Shown piece after piece: positions 21,585-29,364 of a DNA stretch of 50,208 nucleotides. The stretch's first letter is position 1, and every line of letters starts with the position of its first letter. The stretch spans positions 1 to 50,208 of the forward strand of contig CAMDPK010000033.1 in the NCBI GenBank assembly GCA_945904015.1, given 5' to 3'. The position numbers were made by a program, and so were the translations under genes. The notes beneath the pieces were generated by a model. That model made no database searches. It saw only the letters and a list, made by a program, of their open reading frames with translations, and had not been told where the DNA came from. This DNA is from Candidatus Kuenenia stuttgartensis (lineage in GTDB: Bacteria > Planctomycetota > Planctomycetia > Planctomycetales > Planctomycetaceae).

Positions 21585-21653
21585 CCGAATGCCGACAGCC
21601 GTGATACCGTTTTTGTCGACTTGAAAAACGGTATCACGGCTGTCGGTATTCGG
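21585..21653. repeat. 30-bp inverted pair between convergent genes, possible bidirectional terminator
   Basis: Arm 1 at 21585-21614 and arm 2 at 21624-21653 pair over 30 bp with one mismatch and a 9-nt loop. The inner ends are TTTTT and AAAAA. It begins 2 nt after the enolase-like stop codon and ends 26 nt before the stop of the convergent amidohydrolase gene, so it would put a strong hairpin at both 3' ends. There is no U-tract after the stem, so an intrinsic terminator in the strict sense is not certain. Confidence 0.85.
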
Positions 21654-21679
21654 CGATCGGCTTTCGGCCGGAAAGGACA

Positions 21680-24400
21680 TCACCAGCCCAAGCAGCACGG
21701 CATTTCGATCGACGACCAAAAAAGGCGTTGAGCCAGGGGGATCGGCTTGCGATCCGCTCGCGAATGGACCAGGCGGCCATCGACGATGACGTGCGTGACG
21801 TGCGTCGCGTACTCGAAGGGATCGCCGTCGTAGAGGACGAGGTCGGCGACTTTGCCTGGTTCGAGGCTGCCGTAGCGGTCGTCGATGTCCAAGATCTTCG
21901 CGGCGTCGAGGCTGACCGACGCCAGTCCTCTTTCGAAGCCGAGCCCATGCACGGCGGCGATGGCGGCCTCGAATCGCGCGACGCGAGTCTTCGGAACGTA
22001 GCCTTCCGCTCCGCTGGTGATTGCCAGCGGAATTTTCGCGTCGGCCAGCGAGGACGCGGTGCCCAGGTGCGAGTGGTACGTCTCCAGGCTGCCGCCGGCG
22101 CGTTGCATGGTTGGGTGCAGGAAGACCGGCACTTTCGCGGCGGTGAGTTGTTCGCGGACCAGATAGCCTTCGGCGGCCAGAGCGATTGCGGCATCGAGTT
22201 GGAATTCCTCGGCGAGTCGCAGGCCCGTCAGGATGTCGTCCGCCTGTTGTGCTGCGAAGATCGTCTGCACCTTCTTTTCGAGAGCCAGCACAAGAGCTTC
22301 TTTTTTCAGGCTGCGATCCGACGGGTCTTTGTCTTTGCCGTTGATTTTGACGGCGTCGGACTTCTTTTTGAGGTTGTTCGCATCGGTGAATGCTTGCCGG
22401 ATCAGCGCGGCCGTGCCCATGCGGGTTTGCGGCAGTCGCTCCTTGTAGGTTTCCTTCGGAGCTTCGCCGAGATTGATGACGAGGGCTTGCGGGAAGCGGA
22501 CGGTCATCGCCTCGACGTTGCGGCCGTGCGTGCGGAAGACGCCGCTCAGGCCGCTGATCACGTTGGCTCGGCCAGGGATCGAATGCACGACCGTGATGCC
22601 TTGCTCCAGCAGATACCGCAGCAGCGGCTCGGACGGATTGAACGCATCGAGCACGCGCGCGTCGGCTTGATTCGGATCGCTGTTTTCGTCGGCGTCTTGA
22701 TCGGCCGGAATGTTGTACTCGCCGGAGAGCGGCACGATCGTCGCCGCGTCGATCAGGCCGGGGGTCACGTTGGCGGCGGTCAACACCGGGACTCCGACGA
22801 GCATTGGAAGTTCTCGCTGTGAGCTGGCGAAAACAATCTTTCCGTCTTTCACATGCACGGCTCCGTCGGTGATCGTGCCATTCGCGACCGTGTGCAAGCG
22901 ACCGGCAAGGATCACGAACTCCGTGCTGTCGGACTTGGCGGTCAACTCGGGCGGAGGCGGTTTCGGAGTCTTCGCGGTCGGCGGCGGCGCGAGCACCGGC
23001 TTGAACTCCGGCAACTGCGACTTGTTGAGCGACGCGAAGCCTCCCGCCTGAAAACTGTGGTCGCTGTCGAGTGCGAAGACTCGCTTGCCGTCGATGTACG
23101 TTTCGAGGACTCGCGAATAAACCGAAAACGGCTCGCCGCTGAGCACCACAAAATCGGCATCCTTGCCCTTTTCGAGCGAGCCGACTCGTTCATCGAGCCT
23201 CAACGCTTGAGCTGGATTGATTGTGATCGTCTTGAGAGCCTCGTCGGGCGACAGTCCGCCGCGCACGGTGATGGCGGCGGTGCGCAGCAGGAAGCGGCTT
23301 TCGGTGACGGGGTCGTCCGTGTTGACGTGGACTTTGATCCCGGCCTTGGTCATCTCGGCAGCACACTCTTCGATGAACCCGACGACTTCCGCTTTGCCGC
23401 CGGGGCTGTCAGGAATCGTCAGCGAGACAGGCACACCCGCTTTGGCGATCTCGTCGAGCACCTTGTACGCCTCGGTGCCGTGCTGGATGACGAGGTCGAA
23501 GCCGAACTCTTTTCGCAGCCGGAGGACCGTCAAAATGTCGTCCGCTCGGTGCGTGTGAAAATGAACTGTCCGTTTCTTGAGCAACACATCGACGAGCGGT
23601 TCGAGAGCGATGTTCCGTTCTGGTGCCGTCGGCGGATCGTCTTTTTTGGAGTCGGATTTCTTGTCGGAATCACCGGGGGGCTGACGCCCCCCGTTCGCCT
23701 TGTCGAAATCGGTGACTTTCTCACGGTAGCGCTGCCACTTGGCGAGGTACTCCTGAGCCTTGATCAGTTCCGCCCGTTGCAGCGCGGCGACCTTCATGCG
23801 AGTCGAGGGAGCTTTGCCTTTGCCACCGTAGGCCCGCTTTGGATTCTCGCCGTTGGCCATCTTCAGACCGCCGAGCACATGCGGCGACTCGAACCACATC
23901 TGTTCGGGCGAGTAGCCACGGAGTTTGACGTAGATCGTCTGGCCACCGATCACGTTCGCGCTGCCGGGCATGATGTTGGCCGTCGTGATCCCTCCGGCAT
24001 TCGCCATGCGGATGCCGGGATCGAACGGATTGAGCGAATCGAGCGCTCGGACGATGCTGGTCACTGGGTCGGTCGTTTCGTTGCCGTCCGAGTTCGCCTT
24101 CAATGCCGGTCGCGAATAGACCCCAAGATGCGAGTGGCTATCGACCAATCCCGGAATGATGACCTTGCCGGTGACGTCGATGACTTTCGCTCCGGCCGGC
24201 ACTGCGACTTTTTCGCTCGGCCCGACGTCAACGATGCGACCATCGTCGATGATCAGTGTGCCGTTCTCGATCACTGGCCCAGCGACCGTATGAACGCGAG
24301 CACCGCGAAAAACGATTGCCTCGGCGAACGCATTACCACTGAATGGCACCGATTGGAACACGATCACGGCGATCAACGTGGAGAGTCTTGAACGATTCAT
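21680..24400 (-). CDS. exported protein with two tandem amidohydrolase domains
   Basis: 906 residues from ATG 24400 (AGGA 8 nt upstream); a signal peptide spans residues 1-27 (STLIAVIVFQSVPFSGNAFA). Domain 1 (about 28-470) is an imidazolonepropionase-type metallohydrolase: the DSHSHLG HxH metal motif, a GGITTANIMPGSANVIGG block, VIQHGTEAY and VHVNTDDPV with the last aspartate. Domain 2 (about 500-900) repeats the fold but has lost the HxH (the aligned site reads LTPGLIDAATIV), so it is probably non-catalytic. Both end with the typical GSLEKGKDADFVVL / GSLEPGKVADLVLYDGDPF signature. Residues about 234-243 (ANGGRQPPGD) are encoded by a solo palindromic unit at 23671-23699. Substrate is unknown; a periplasmic hydrolase of cyclic amides or peptides is possible. 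Confidence 0.88.
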   Translation of the reverse strand: MNRSRLSTLIAVIVFQSVPFSGNAFAEAIVFRGARVHTVAGPVIENGTLIIDDGRIVDVGPSEKVAVPAGAKVIDVTGKVIIPGLVDSHSHLGVYSRPALKANSDGNETTDPVTSIVRALDSLNPFDPGIRMANAGGITTANIMPGSANVIGGQTIYVKLRGYSPEQMWFESPHVLGGLKMANGENPKRAYGGKGKAPSTRMKVAALQRAELIKAQEYLAKWQRYREKVTDFDKANGGRQPPGDSDKKSDSKKDDPPTAPERNIALEPLVDVLLKKRTVHFHTHRADDILTVLRLRKEFGFDLVIQHGTEAYKVLDEIAKAGVPVSLTIPDSPGGKAEVVGFIEECAAEMTKAGIKVHVNTDDPVTESRFLLRTAAITVRGGLSPDEALKTITINPAQALRLDERVGSLEKGKDADFVVLSGEPFSVYSRVLETYIDGKRVFALDSDHSFQAGGFASLNKSQLPEFKPVLAPPPTAKTPKPPPPELTAKSDSTEFVILAGRLHTVANGTITDGAVHVKDGKIVFASSQRELPMLVGVPVLTAANVTPGLIDAATIVPLSGEYNIPADQDADENSDPNQADARVLDAFNPSEPLLRYLLEQGITVVHSIPGRANVISGLSGVFRTHGRNVEAMTVRFPQALVINLGEAPKETYKERLPQTRMGTAALIRQAFTDANNLKKKSDAVKINGKDKDPSDRSLKKEALVLALEKKVQTIFAAQQADDILTGLRLAEEFQLDAAIALAAEGYLVREQLTAAKVPVFLHPTMQRAGGSLETYHSHLGTASSLADAKIPLAITSGAEGYVPKTRVARFEAAIAAVHGLGFERGLASVSLDAAKILDIDDRYGSLEPGKVADLVLYDGDPFEYATHVTHVIVDGRLVHSRADRKPIPLAQRLFWSSIEMPCCLGW
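23671..23699. repeat. solo palindromic unit inside the amidohydrolase gene
   Basis: The segment holding GGGGGCTGACGCCCCCCG and ending TTCGCC matches arm 2 of the element at 29326-29350 with about 3 differences and is related to 6784-6804. It stays in frame on the minus strand and encodes ANGGRQPPGD within a charged, low-complexity linker (KSDSKKDD) of domain 1, where an insertion would be tolerated. Confidence 0.75.
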
Positions 24401-24412
24401 GAGGTCTTTCCT

Positions 24413-24587
24413 GGAGTGCGGTGGCTCGACACCGCCCTCCATTCGGTCGCGGCGGTTGATTCTCATAATGTTGCGGACCAAGTCGTGAAAGCTCGCACGT
24501 ACAGTTGCTCGTCACGGTGACGTTGATTGTGCCTTGAAGCACGAACTCCCGTGTCCGATGGAGGACGGCGTCAAGCCGCCGCACTCC
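24413..24587. repeat. inverted pair element upstream of the amidohydrolase gene
   Basis: Arm 1 at 24413-24446 (GGAGTGCGGTGGCTCGACAC...) and arm 2 at 24555-24587 (...AAGCCGCCGCACTCC) are imperfect inverse copies with several mismatches in the centre; the spacer is about 108 bp. It lies between the amidohydrolase start and the pyrC-like stop, both on the minus strand. Confidence 0.65.
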
Positions 24588-24591
24588 AAGG

Positions 24592-25866
24592 TCACACGTG
24601 ATGCCGGACTTTGCCGGCGACGATGACGGTGTGTGCCCGGCCTTTGACTTCCCAGCCGGCGAAGGGGGTGTTGCGACCCTTCGATTTGAACTTGGAAGGG
24701 TCAATCCGCCAGGCGGTCACGGGGTCGATGATCGTAACGTCGGCGTCGTGGCCGGATTTCAGCGTCCCCTTTTGAATGCCCAGGATCGTGGCCGGGTTGA
24801 TCGTCAGTTTGGCGATCAGCTTCGACCAGGTGAGGTGCCCCGTTTCGATCAGCGTCTTGATGCAGATCGGCAGCAGCGTTTCGAGTCCCACGACTCCCGC
24901 CGGTGCGCTGTCGAGTTCGTTCTGCTTCTTCTCTTCGGCGAACGGTTGATGGTCCGAACTGATGACGTCGATCGTGCCGTCGCGCAGTCCTTCGATCAGA
25001 GCGTCGATGTGGTCTTTGGTTCGCAGCGGCGGATCGACTTTGAAATTGGTGTCGTAGTTTTGCAATGCGGCATCGGTCAGCGCGAGATGATGCGGTGTGA
25101 CTTCACCCGTGACTCGAATGCCCTTGGCTTTCGCGCGACGGATCTGTTCGACGGCTCCGGCGGTTGAGAGGGTCATCAGGTGGACGTGGCCGCCGGTCAT
25201 CTCGGCCAGCGCGATGTCGCGCGCGACCATGATGACCTCGGCTCCGGCCGGGATGCCGCGCAGCCCCAACTGCATCGAGTAGTAGCCCTCGTGCATGATC
25301 CCCTTGGCCGCCAGCTCCGGCACCTGCGGATGATTGAAGATCGGCCGCCCGAACATGCGGGTGTATTCGAGCGCTCGTCGCATGATCTCGGCATTCGCGA
25401 CCGGGTTTTTGGCATCCGTGAAGCCGACTGCGCCCCCTTCGACAAGCTGGCCGATCTCGGCGAGTTCCTGTCCGTCGTGATTCTTGGTGACAGCTCCCAG
25501 CGGGAAAACGTTGCAGTGCCCGGCTCGGGCGCATTGAAGCTGGACGAACTCCGCCGCAGCGCGATTATCGACGACCGGCGAAGTGTCCGGCATGCACGCG
25601 ACGGAGGTCATCCCGCCCGCGAGCGCCGCCGCCGTGCCCGATTCGATGGTCTCGTCCTTTTCGTCTCCCGGCTCGCGCAACGAGACATGCAGGTCGATCA
25701 GTCCAGGGCAGACGATCATGCCTGTCGCGTCGATGACGTGATCGGCGACGGCCGCTCCGGTGTCGATCCCCTCGATGCGGTCGTTGCGCAAAAACAGGTT
25801 ACCGACCCGGTCAATGTTTTGACTGGGATCAACGATACGTCCGCCGCGAATCAGTGTGGTACTCAT
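24592..25866 (-). CDS. pyrC: dihydroorotase-family protein (possibly non-catalytic or altered metal site)
   Basis: 424 residues, type I dihydroorotase family. The enzyme cyclises carbamoyl aspartate to dihydroorotate, the third step of pyrimidine synthesis. The hallmark H-x-H-LREPG reads LHVSLREPG here, so the second histidine is Ser62. Other metal and catalytic positions are kept: Asp in GFTDAK, His in FNHPQ, GHVHLMTLSTAG and the catalytic Asp in SSDHQPF. It lies 108 bp downstream of pyrB on the same strand. In some bacteria a pyrC paralog without metal ligands (PyrC') is a structural partner of aspartate transcarbamoylase; this protein is less degraded than those and could still be active. 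Start ATG 25866 has no clear ribosome site. Confidence 0.88.
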   Translation of the reverse strand: MSTTLIRGGRIVDPSQNIDRVGNLFLRNDRIEGIDTGAAVADHVIDATGMIVCPGLIDLHVSLREPGDEKDETIESGTAAALAGGMTSVACMPDTSPVVDNRAAAEFVQLQCARAGHCNVFPLGAVTKNHDGQELAEIGQLVEGGAVGFTDAKNPVANAEIMRRALEYTRMFGRPIFNHPQVPELAAKGIMHEGYYSMQLGLRGIPAGAEVIMVARDIALAEMTGGHVHLMTLSTAGAVEQIRRAKAKGIRVTGEVTPHHLALTDAALQNYDTNFKVDPPLRTKDHIDALIEGLRDGTIDVISSDHQPFAEEKKQNELDSAPAGVVGLETLLPICIKTLIETGHLTWSKLIAKLTINPATILGIQKGTLKSGHDADVTIIDPVTAWRIDPSKFKSKGRNTPFAGWEVKGRAHTVIVAGKVRHHV

Positions 25867-25902
25867 CGGATTTTCGCTACGAATAACTTTTCAATCGAAT
25901 TC

Positions 25903-25971
25903 TAACCCGAAGCGTGAGCGAGGGCATTTGGGAGCGTTGCCTAGATCGACCCTCGCTCACGCTTCGGGTTA
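25903..25971. repeat. perfect 22-bp inverted pair between pyrB and the pyrC-like gene
   Basis: Arm 1 at 25903-25924 (TAACCCGAAGCGTGAGCGAG...) and arm 2 at 25950-25971 are exact inverse complements with a 25-bp spacer. Arm 2 ends 3 nt from the pyrB stop codon. The pair lies inside a probable pyrB-pyrC transcript and could reduce read-through or set differential mRNA stability. Confidence 0.92.
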
Positions 25972-25974
25972 CTT

Positions 25975-26940
25975 TCACGGGGACTCTTCTTGCCGGCGAT
26001 TGTGCAGCAGGTACAGGCACGCCATGCGGATGGCCAGACCGTTGGTGACTTGATCGAGGATGACCGAATGCGGGCCGTCGGCGACTTCGGGGGTGATCTC
26101 GACGCCGCGATTGATCGGGCCGGGGGCGAGGATCAGCACGTCCGATTTGGATCGGCGGATGCGGTCGCCGTTCATGCCGAAGAAGTGCGCGTACTCGCGA
26201 ATCGACGGGAAGAACGCGGATCGCTGCCGCTCGAACTGAATTCGCAGCAGGTTGATGCAGTCGCATTCGCCGAGAATTTCATCGAGGTTGTTCGAGACTT
26301 CGACGCCCAGCCGCTCGACATGCGAAGGGATCAAAGTCGATGGCCCACAGACGATGACTCGCGCGCCGAGTTTCTTCAGCCCCCAGATGTTCGACCGAGC
26401 GACGCGGCTGTGCAGGATGTCGCCGACCAGCGCGACGGTCAGGCCGGCGAGTTTCTGGCGATGTTCGCGGATGGTGAAGATGTCGAGCAGTCCTTGCGTC
26501 GGATGCTCGTGCGTCCCGTCACCCGCGTTGAGCACGCTCGCCTTCAGCAACTTCGACAGCAGATGCGGAGCGCCCGACGTGCTGTGCCGGACGACGACCT
26601 GATCGACTCCCATCGCCTCGATGTTTTGAGCCGTGTCGTAGAACGTCTCGCCTTTCGAGAGGCTGCTGCTGGACGCGGTGAAGTCCACGGTATCCGCGCT
26701 CAGTCGCTTGGCCGCGAGGCTGAAGCTGGTGCGCGTGCGAGTGGACGGCTCGAAGAAGAGGTTCGCGACGACAGTCCCTTTGAGGGCCGCCAGCTTGGTC
26801 TCGCCTTCAGCGGCCAGCCGTTTGAATTCGGCGGCCTGATCCAAAATCAACGAGATTTCGTCGGCCGAAAGTTCTTCCAAGCCGAGCAGATGTTTCTTGG
26901 TCCAACGCACCCCGGAAACCGAAGCGGTCGCGGTGGTCAT
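25975..26940 (-). CDS. pyrB: aspartate carbamoyltransferase catalytic subunit
   Basis: 321 residues from ATG 26940 ([20 protein letters not shown]). Condenses carbamoyl phosphate with aspartate, the committed step of pyrimidine synthesis. The carbamoyl-phosphate site is intact: STRTRTSF in [18 protein letters not shown] with the loop lysine, and [10 protein letters not shown]. The C-terminal aspartate-binding domain has LRIQFERQR (for the family's MRVQ-ER pattern) and [12 protein letters not shown]. Its length is typical of the catalytic chain. No pyrI (regulatory chain) lies in the window. The pyrC-like gene follows downstream, so the pair forms a pyrBC cluster. Confidence 0.96.
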   Translation of the reverse strand: MTTATASVSGVRWTKKHLLGLEELSADEISLILDQAAEFKRLAAEGETKLAALKGTVVANLFFEPSTRTRTSFSLAAKRLSADTVDFTASSSSLSKGETFYDTAQNIEAMGVDQVVVRHSTSGAPHLLSKLLKASVLNAGDGTHEHPTQGLLDIFTIREHRQKLAGLTVALVGDILHSRVARSNIWGLKKLGARVIVCGPSTLIPSHVERLGVEVSNNLDEILGECDCINLLRIQFERQRSAFFPSIREYAHFFGMNGDRIRRSKSDVLILAPGPINRGVEITPEVADGPHSVILDQVTNGLAIRMACLYLLHNRRQEESP

Positions 26941-26997
26941 GGGCAGGCGTATCCCGCGAAAAGGCAAAGATCGAAGTTCGGGCGGGATCGTACCAAC

Positions 26998-27066
26998 GTG
27001 GGGCAGGTTTTCAACCTGCCCGCCTCGCAGAGCGATTGATCTCTGGCAGGTTGCAAACCTGCCCCA
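26998..27066. repeat. inverted pair element, GTGGGGCAGGTTTTCAACCTGCC word
   Basis: Arm 1 at 26998-27021 and arm 2 at 27045-27066 (ending CAAACCTGCCCCAT) are inverse copies with about two mismatches. Each arm contains its own GCAGGTT...AACCTGC palindrome. Arm 2 ends 7 nt from the stop codon of the metallopeptidase-like gene. The same word occurs at 42517-42583 and, as a single degenerate copy, at 38520-38541. Confidence 0.85.
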
Positions 27067-27072
27067 TGGCCA

Positions 27073-28038
27073 TCACGGAAAATCCACGCCGATCCGCTCG
27101 ATCGTTTGTCCGTCCACTTCGATCGTCGAGACCGTCGTCTTGATGTCGGAACTTGGTCGCAATTGCACTTGCTGTGATTCCGGGAGCGTGCCGTTGGAAA
27201 TTTGCTCGGACTTGAGACGTCCGAAGGCATGGCCGCCGAGCACACTGGCGAAGTAGGTGCCGTAGCCCGCGAAGACTCCACCCAGCGCTCCGCCGACGTA
27301 AGTGCCATACGCCGGATACAGAATCTCGTAGGCATCCTTCTGTGTTTGCTCGTCGGATTCTGTGAGCAGGTAGCCGAGCGCATCGTTCGTCGCTTTGGCC
27401 TCGTGATACAGAGGCACTCCGGGCAGCAGATAAACGGCGGCGTAGGTTCCCTTCCACTCGCGTTGCGCGAAATCTTTCGAGTGACCCGCTTCGTGAACTG
27501 CAACGGCGGGCACGTCGGAATAGATGTGGATCGTGTTCGTGAACGGATTGAAGTGATCGCCTCCAAAGAGCCGTCCGGGCAGGATCGTTTCGCCGAGAAC
27601 ACTGAGCGCACCGAGCGTGTACCTCCAGCCGGCTCCGACGGAATCGTTCGCGGCCAGACGCCGCCAGTCGTCACCGGGGTGGTACTGATTCAACCGCACC
27701 TTGACCGACGAGAGTTCGTTCTTCGCGAGGTAGTCAACGACGGCGGCTTCGGTCTGCGCGCCGATGTGATGATCGTCGATGCGGCGATCCCACAGAATGA
27801 TCTTGTTGGGAATGCCCCAGATCCAACCAAACGTGTCGAGCACTTTGTTCGGCTGGCCGCGCTCGATCGGCTGACTGGCGGTGGTCGCTTCCAATTCCGG
27901 CGACGTGCGATACCACTGCGCCGCTCCAAAGCGATACGGCGTCGTCGCGCAACCGCTGAAGCCCCACAAAGCAGACATCGCCAGCAGGCACAAGAGTCGT
28001 CCAAACAACGAACGCGTCGCAGTGGTAGCAGTCAGCAT
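27073..28038 (-). CDS. lipoprotein with HEAGH zinc-metallopeptidase-like motif
   Basis: 321 residues from ATG 28038 (GGAG 7 nt upstream). A lipoprotein signal is present (LCLLAMSALWGFSGC, Cys about residue 29), so the mature protein would be lipid-anchored. The centre holds AVAVHEAGHSKDFAQREWKG, an HExxH-type zinc-binding motif, with VPLYHEAKATNDAL about 30 residues later as a possible source of the third ligand. Before it stands NTIHIYSDVP, a beta edge-strand-like segment typical of metallopeptidases. A glycine-rich stretch (YGTYVGGALGGVFAGYG) follows, possibly membrane-associated. I recognise no named family. A peptidase role is inferred from the motif alone. Confidence 0.75.
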   Translation of the reverse strand: MLTATTATRSLFGRLLCLLAMSALWGFSGCATTPYRFGAAQWYRTSPELEATTASQPIERGQPNKVLDTFGWIWGIPNKIILWDRRIDDHHIGAQTEAAVVDYLAKNELSSVKVRLNQYHPGDDWRRLAANDSVGAGWRYTLGALSVLGETILPGRLFGGDHFNPFTNTIHIYSDVPAVAVHEAGHSKDFAQREWKGTYAAVYLLPGVPLYHEAKATNDALGYLLTESDEQTQKDAYEILYPAYGTYVGGALGGVFAGYGTYFASVLGGHAFGRLKSEQISNGTLPESQQVQLRPSSDIKTTVSTIEVDGQTIERIGVDFP

Positions 28039-28104
28039 CACGAACTCCGCGAGGACAGGAGAAACAACGGGCGAAAAAAACAAGGCTCTGTGCCGTCAAT
28101 CGAA

Positions 28105-28167
28105 TCAGCCACAGGGCGCTAGCCCCGGTTCTTGCAACACGAACCGGGGCTAGCGCCCTGCGGCTGA
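28105..28167. repeat. inverted pair element, CAGGGCGCTAGCCCCGGTTC word
   Basis: Arm 1 at 28105-28131 and arm 2 at 28141-28167 pair over 27 positions with one mismatch and a 9-nt loop. It lies between the start of the metallopeptidase-like lipoprotein gene and the stop of the 2-hydroxyacid dehydrogenase gene, both on the minus strand. This is one of the tightest hairpins in the window. Confidence 0.92.
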
Positions 28168-28238
28168 TTGACCGGACAAAGCCAGAAAGGGAGCGGGGTT
28201 CTAGCCCAGCCGGTTCGATTCAGGCAATGCGATTCGGC

Positions 28239-29264
28239 TCACTGGCCTTGCGGACCCGCTCGCAGCAGGAATCGTGGAACAACTGCGGGATTCACGACGA
28301 ATTGCGGCCGAATTCCCCGCAGCACATCGGCGGCGTTGCGTGCTCCTCGGACTTTGGATTCAAGGCTCGATTCCACCGAACTGCCGGCGCTGTGGGGAGT
28401 GAGGATCACGTTGTCCAAATCGAGCAGCGGATGCGCGGCGGTCGTTCCAGGCAGGGCAAAGACGTCGATCCCCTCGAACACATCGAGCGCGGCTCCGGCA
28501 ATCTTCCGTTGCTGGAGCAGCGTGACCAGCGCGACTTCATCGACGATTGCCCCGCGAGCTGTGTTGATCAGCACTGCGGTCGGTTTCAGGCGTGCGAGCC
28601 GCTCGGCGGAGAGCAAGTGATGCGTCTCGTCGCACAGGGGCAGATGGATCGACACGAAGTCGCTCTCGGAGAGCAATCGGTCGAGCGGCACGAGTTCGAC
28701 TTGAAGTTGCTTCGCGAGGTCTTGGTATTTGGCCGGGGTGCGAACCCAAGCCTGCAAACGCAGGCCGAATGCCGAAGCTCGTTGAGCGACCGCTCGCGCG
28801 CTGGCACCGAAGCCGATCAAGCCAAGCGTTTGGCCAGCCAAGCGATGCACACCGGGATGATGCCGCGCGGTCCAGTTGTGAGTCCGCATCGCCTCCATCA
28901 TGAACGGCAAGCGCCGAGCGAACGCCAACAGCAATGTCAGCGTGTGCTCGGCCTGTTCGTTGAGACAAAAGTCCGGCACGTTGGTGACGACGATGCCTCG
29001 GCGAGTCGCCTCAGCGACGTCGATCTTGTCGGTACCCGCACCCAGCCGAGCAATCACGCGGCAGCGAGACAGCCGCTCGATGACCGAAGCCGGAACTCGC
29101 GACGACACGACCAGCAGCGCATCGCAATCTTCCGCTGCGACGAGAATTTCGTGCGGCTCTTGCCCTTCGATCTCGATGAACTCCGCGCCGGCCCGCGTGA
29201 GTTCAGCGTGCTCTTCGGCGGCAACCGGATACGTGACGGCATTCAGTCGGACAGCTTTGAGCAT
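28239..29264 (-). CDS. D-isomer-specific 2-hydroxyacid dehydrogenase
   Basis: 341 residues. NAD-dependent oxidoreductase of the phosphoglycerate dehydrogenase/glycerate dehydrogenase type. The substrate-binding domain has RLGAGTDKIDV; the Rossmann core has LGLIGFGASARAVA (GxGxxG with the last Gly replaced by Ala) and then the catalytic trio: Arg in INTARGAIVDE, Glu/Asp in ALDVFEGIDVF and His in ILTPHSAGSS. There is no C-terminal ACT domain, so it is not a regulated SerA. Neighbouring dehydratase and transporter genes hint at sugar-acid or hydroxyacid catabolism, but this is inference. It is separated from both by inverted pairs. Confidence 0.9.
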   Translation of the reverse strand: MLKAVRLNAVTYPVAAEEHAELTRAGAEFIEIEGQEPHEILVAAEDCDALLVVSSRVPASVIERLSRCRVIARLGAGTDKIDVAEATRRGIVVTNVPDFCLNEQAEHTLTLLLAFARRLPFMMEAMRTHNWTARHHPGVHRLAGQTLGLIGFGASARAVAQRASAFGLRLQAWVRTPAKYQDLAKQLQVELVPLDRLLSESDFVSIHLPLCDETHHLLSAERLARLKPTAVLINTARGAIVDEVALVTLLQQRKIAGAALDVFEGIDVFALPGTTAAHPLLDLDNVILTPHSAGSSVESSLESKVRGARNAADVLRGIRPQFVVNPAVVPRFLLRAGPQGQ

Positions 29265-29275
29265 GATCGTTCCTG

Positions 29276-29350
29276 GGCAAGCCGGGCGGCGTCAGCCCCC
29301 GGACACGTCTGGTCGGTTTTCGTCTGGGGGCTGACGCCGCCCGGCTCGCC
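29276..29350. repeat. inverted pair element, GCCGGGCGGCGTCAGCCCCC word
   Basis: Arm 1 at 29276-29300 and arm 2 at 29326-29350 are inverse complements over 25 bp with one mismatch; the spacer is 25 bp. It is placed between the 2-hydroxyacid dehydrogenase start and the stop of the galactonate-dehydratase-like gene. It is the closest relative of the solo unit within the amidohydrolase gene. Confidence 0.9.
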
Positions 29351-29364
29351 TTTTCGGTTGCGGG

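Noticed and set aside
21585..21653. Classic Rho-independent terminator
   Set aside because: The stem is ideal but no run of T follows it on either strand, so it is listed as an inverted pair with only possible terminator function.
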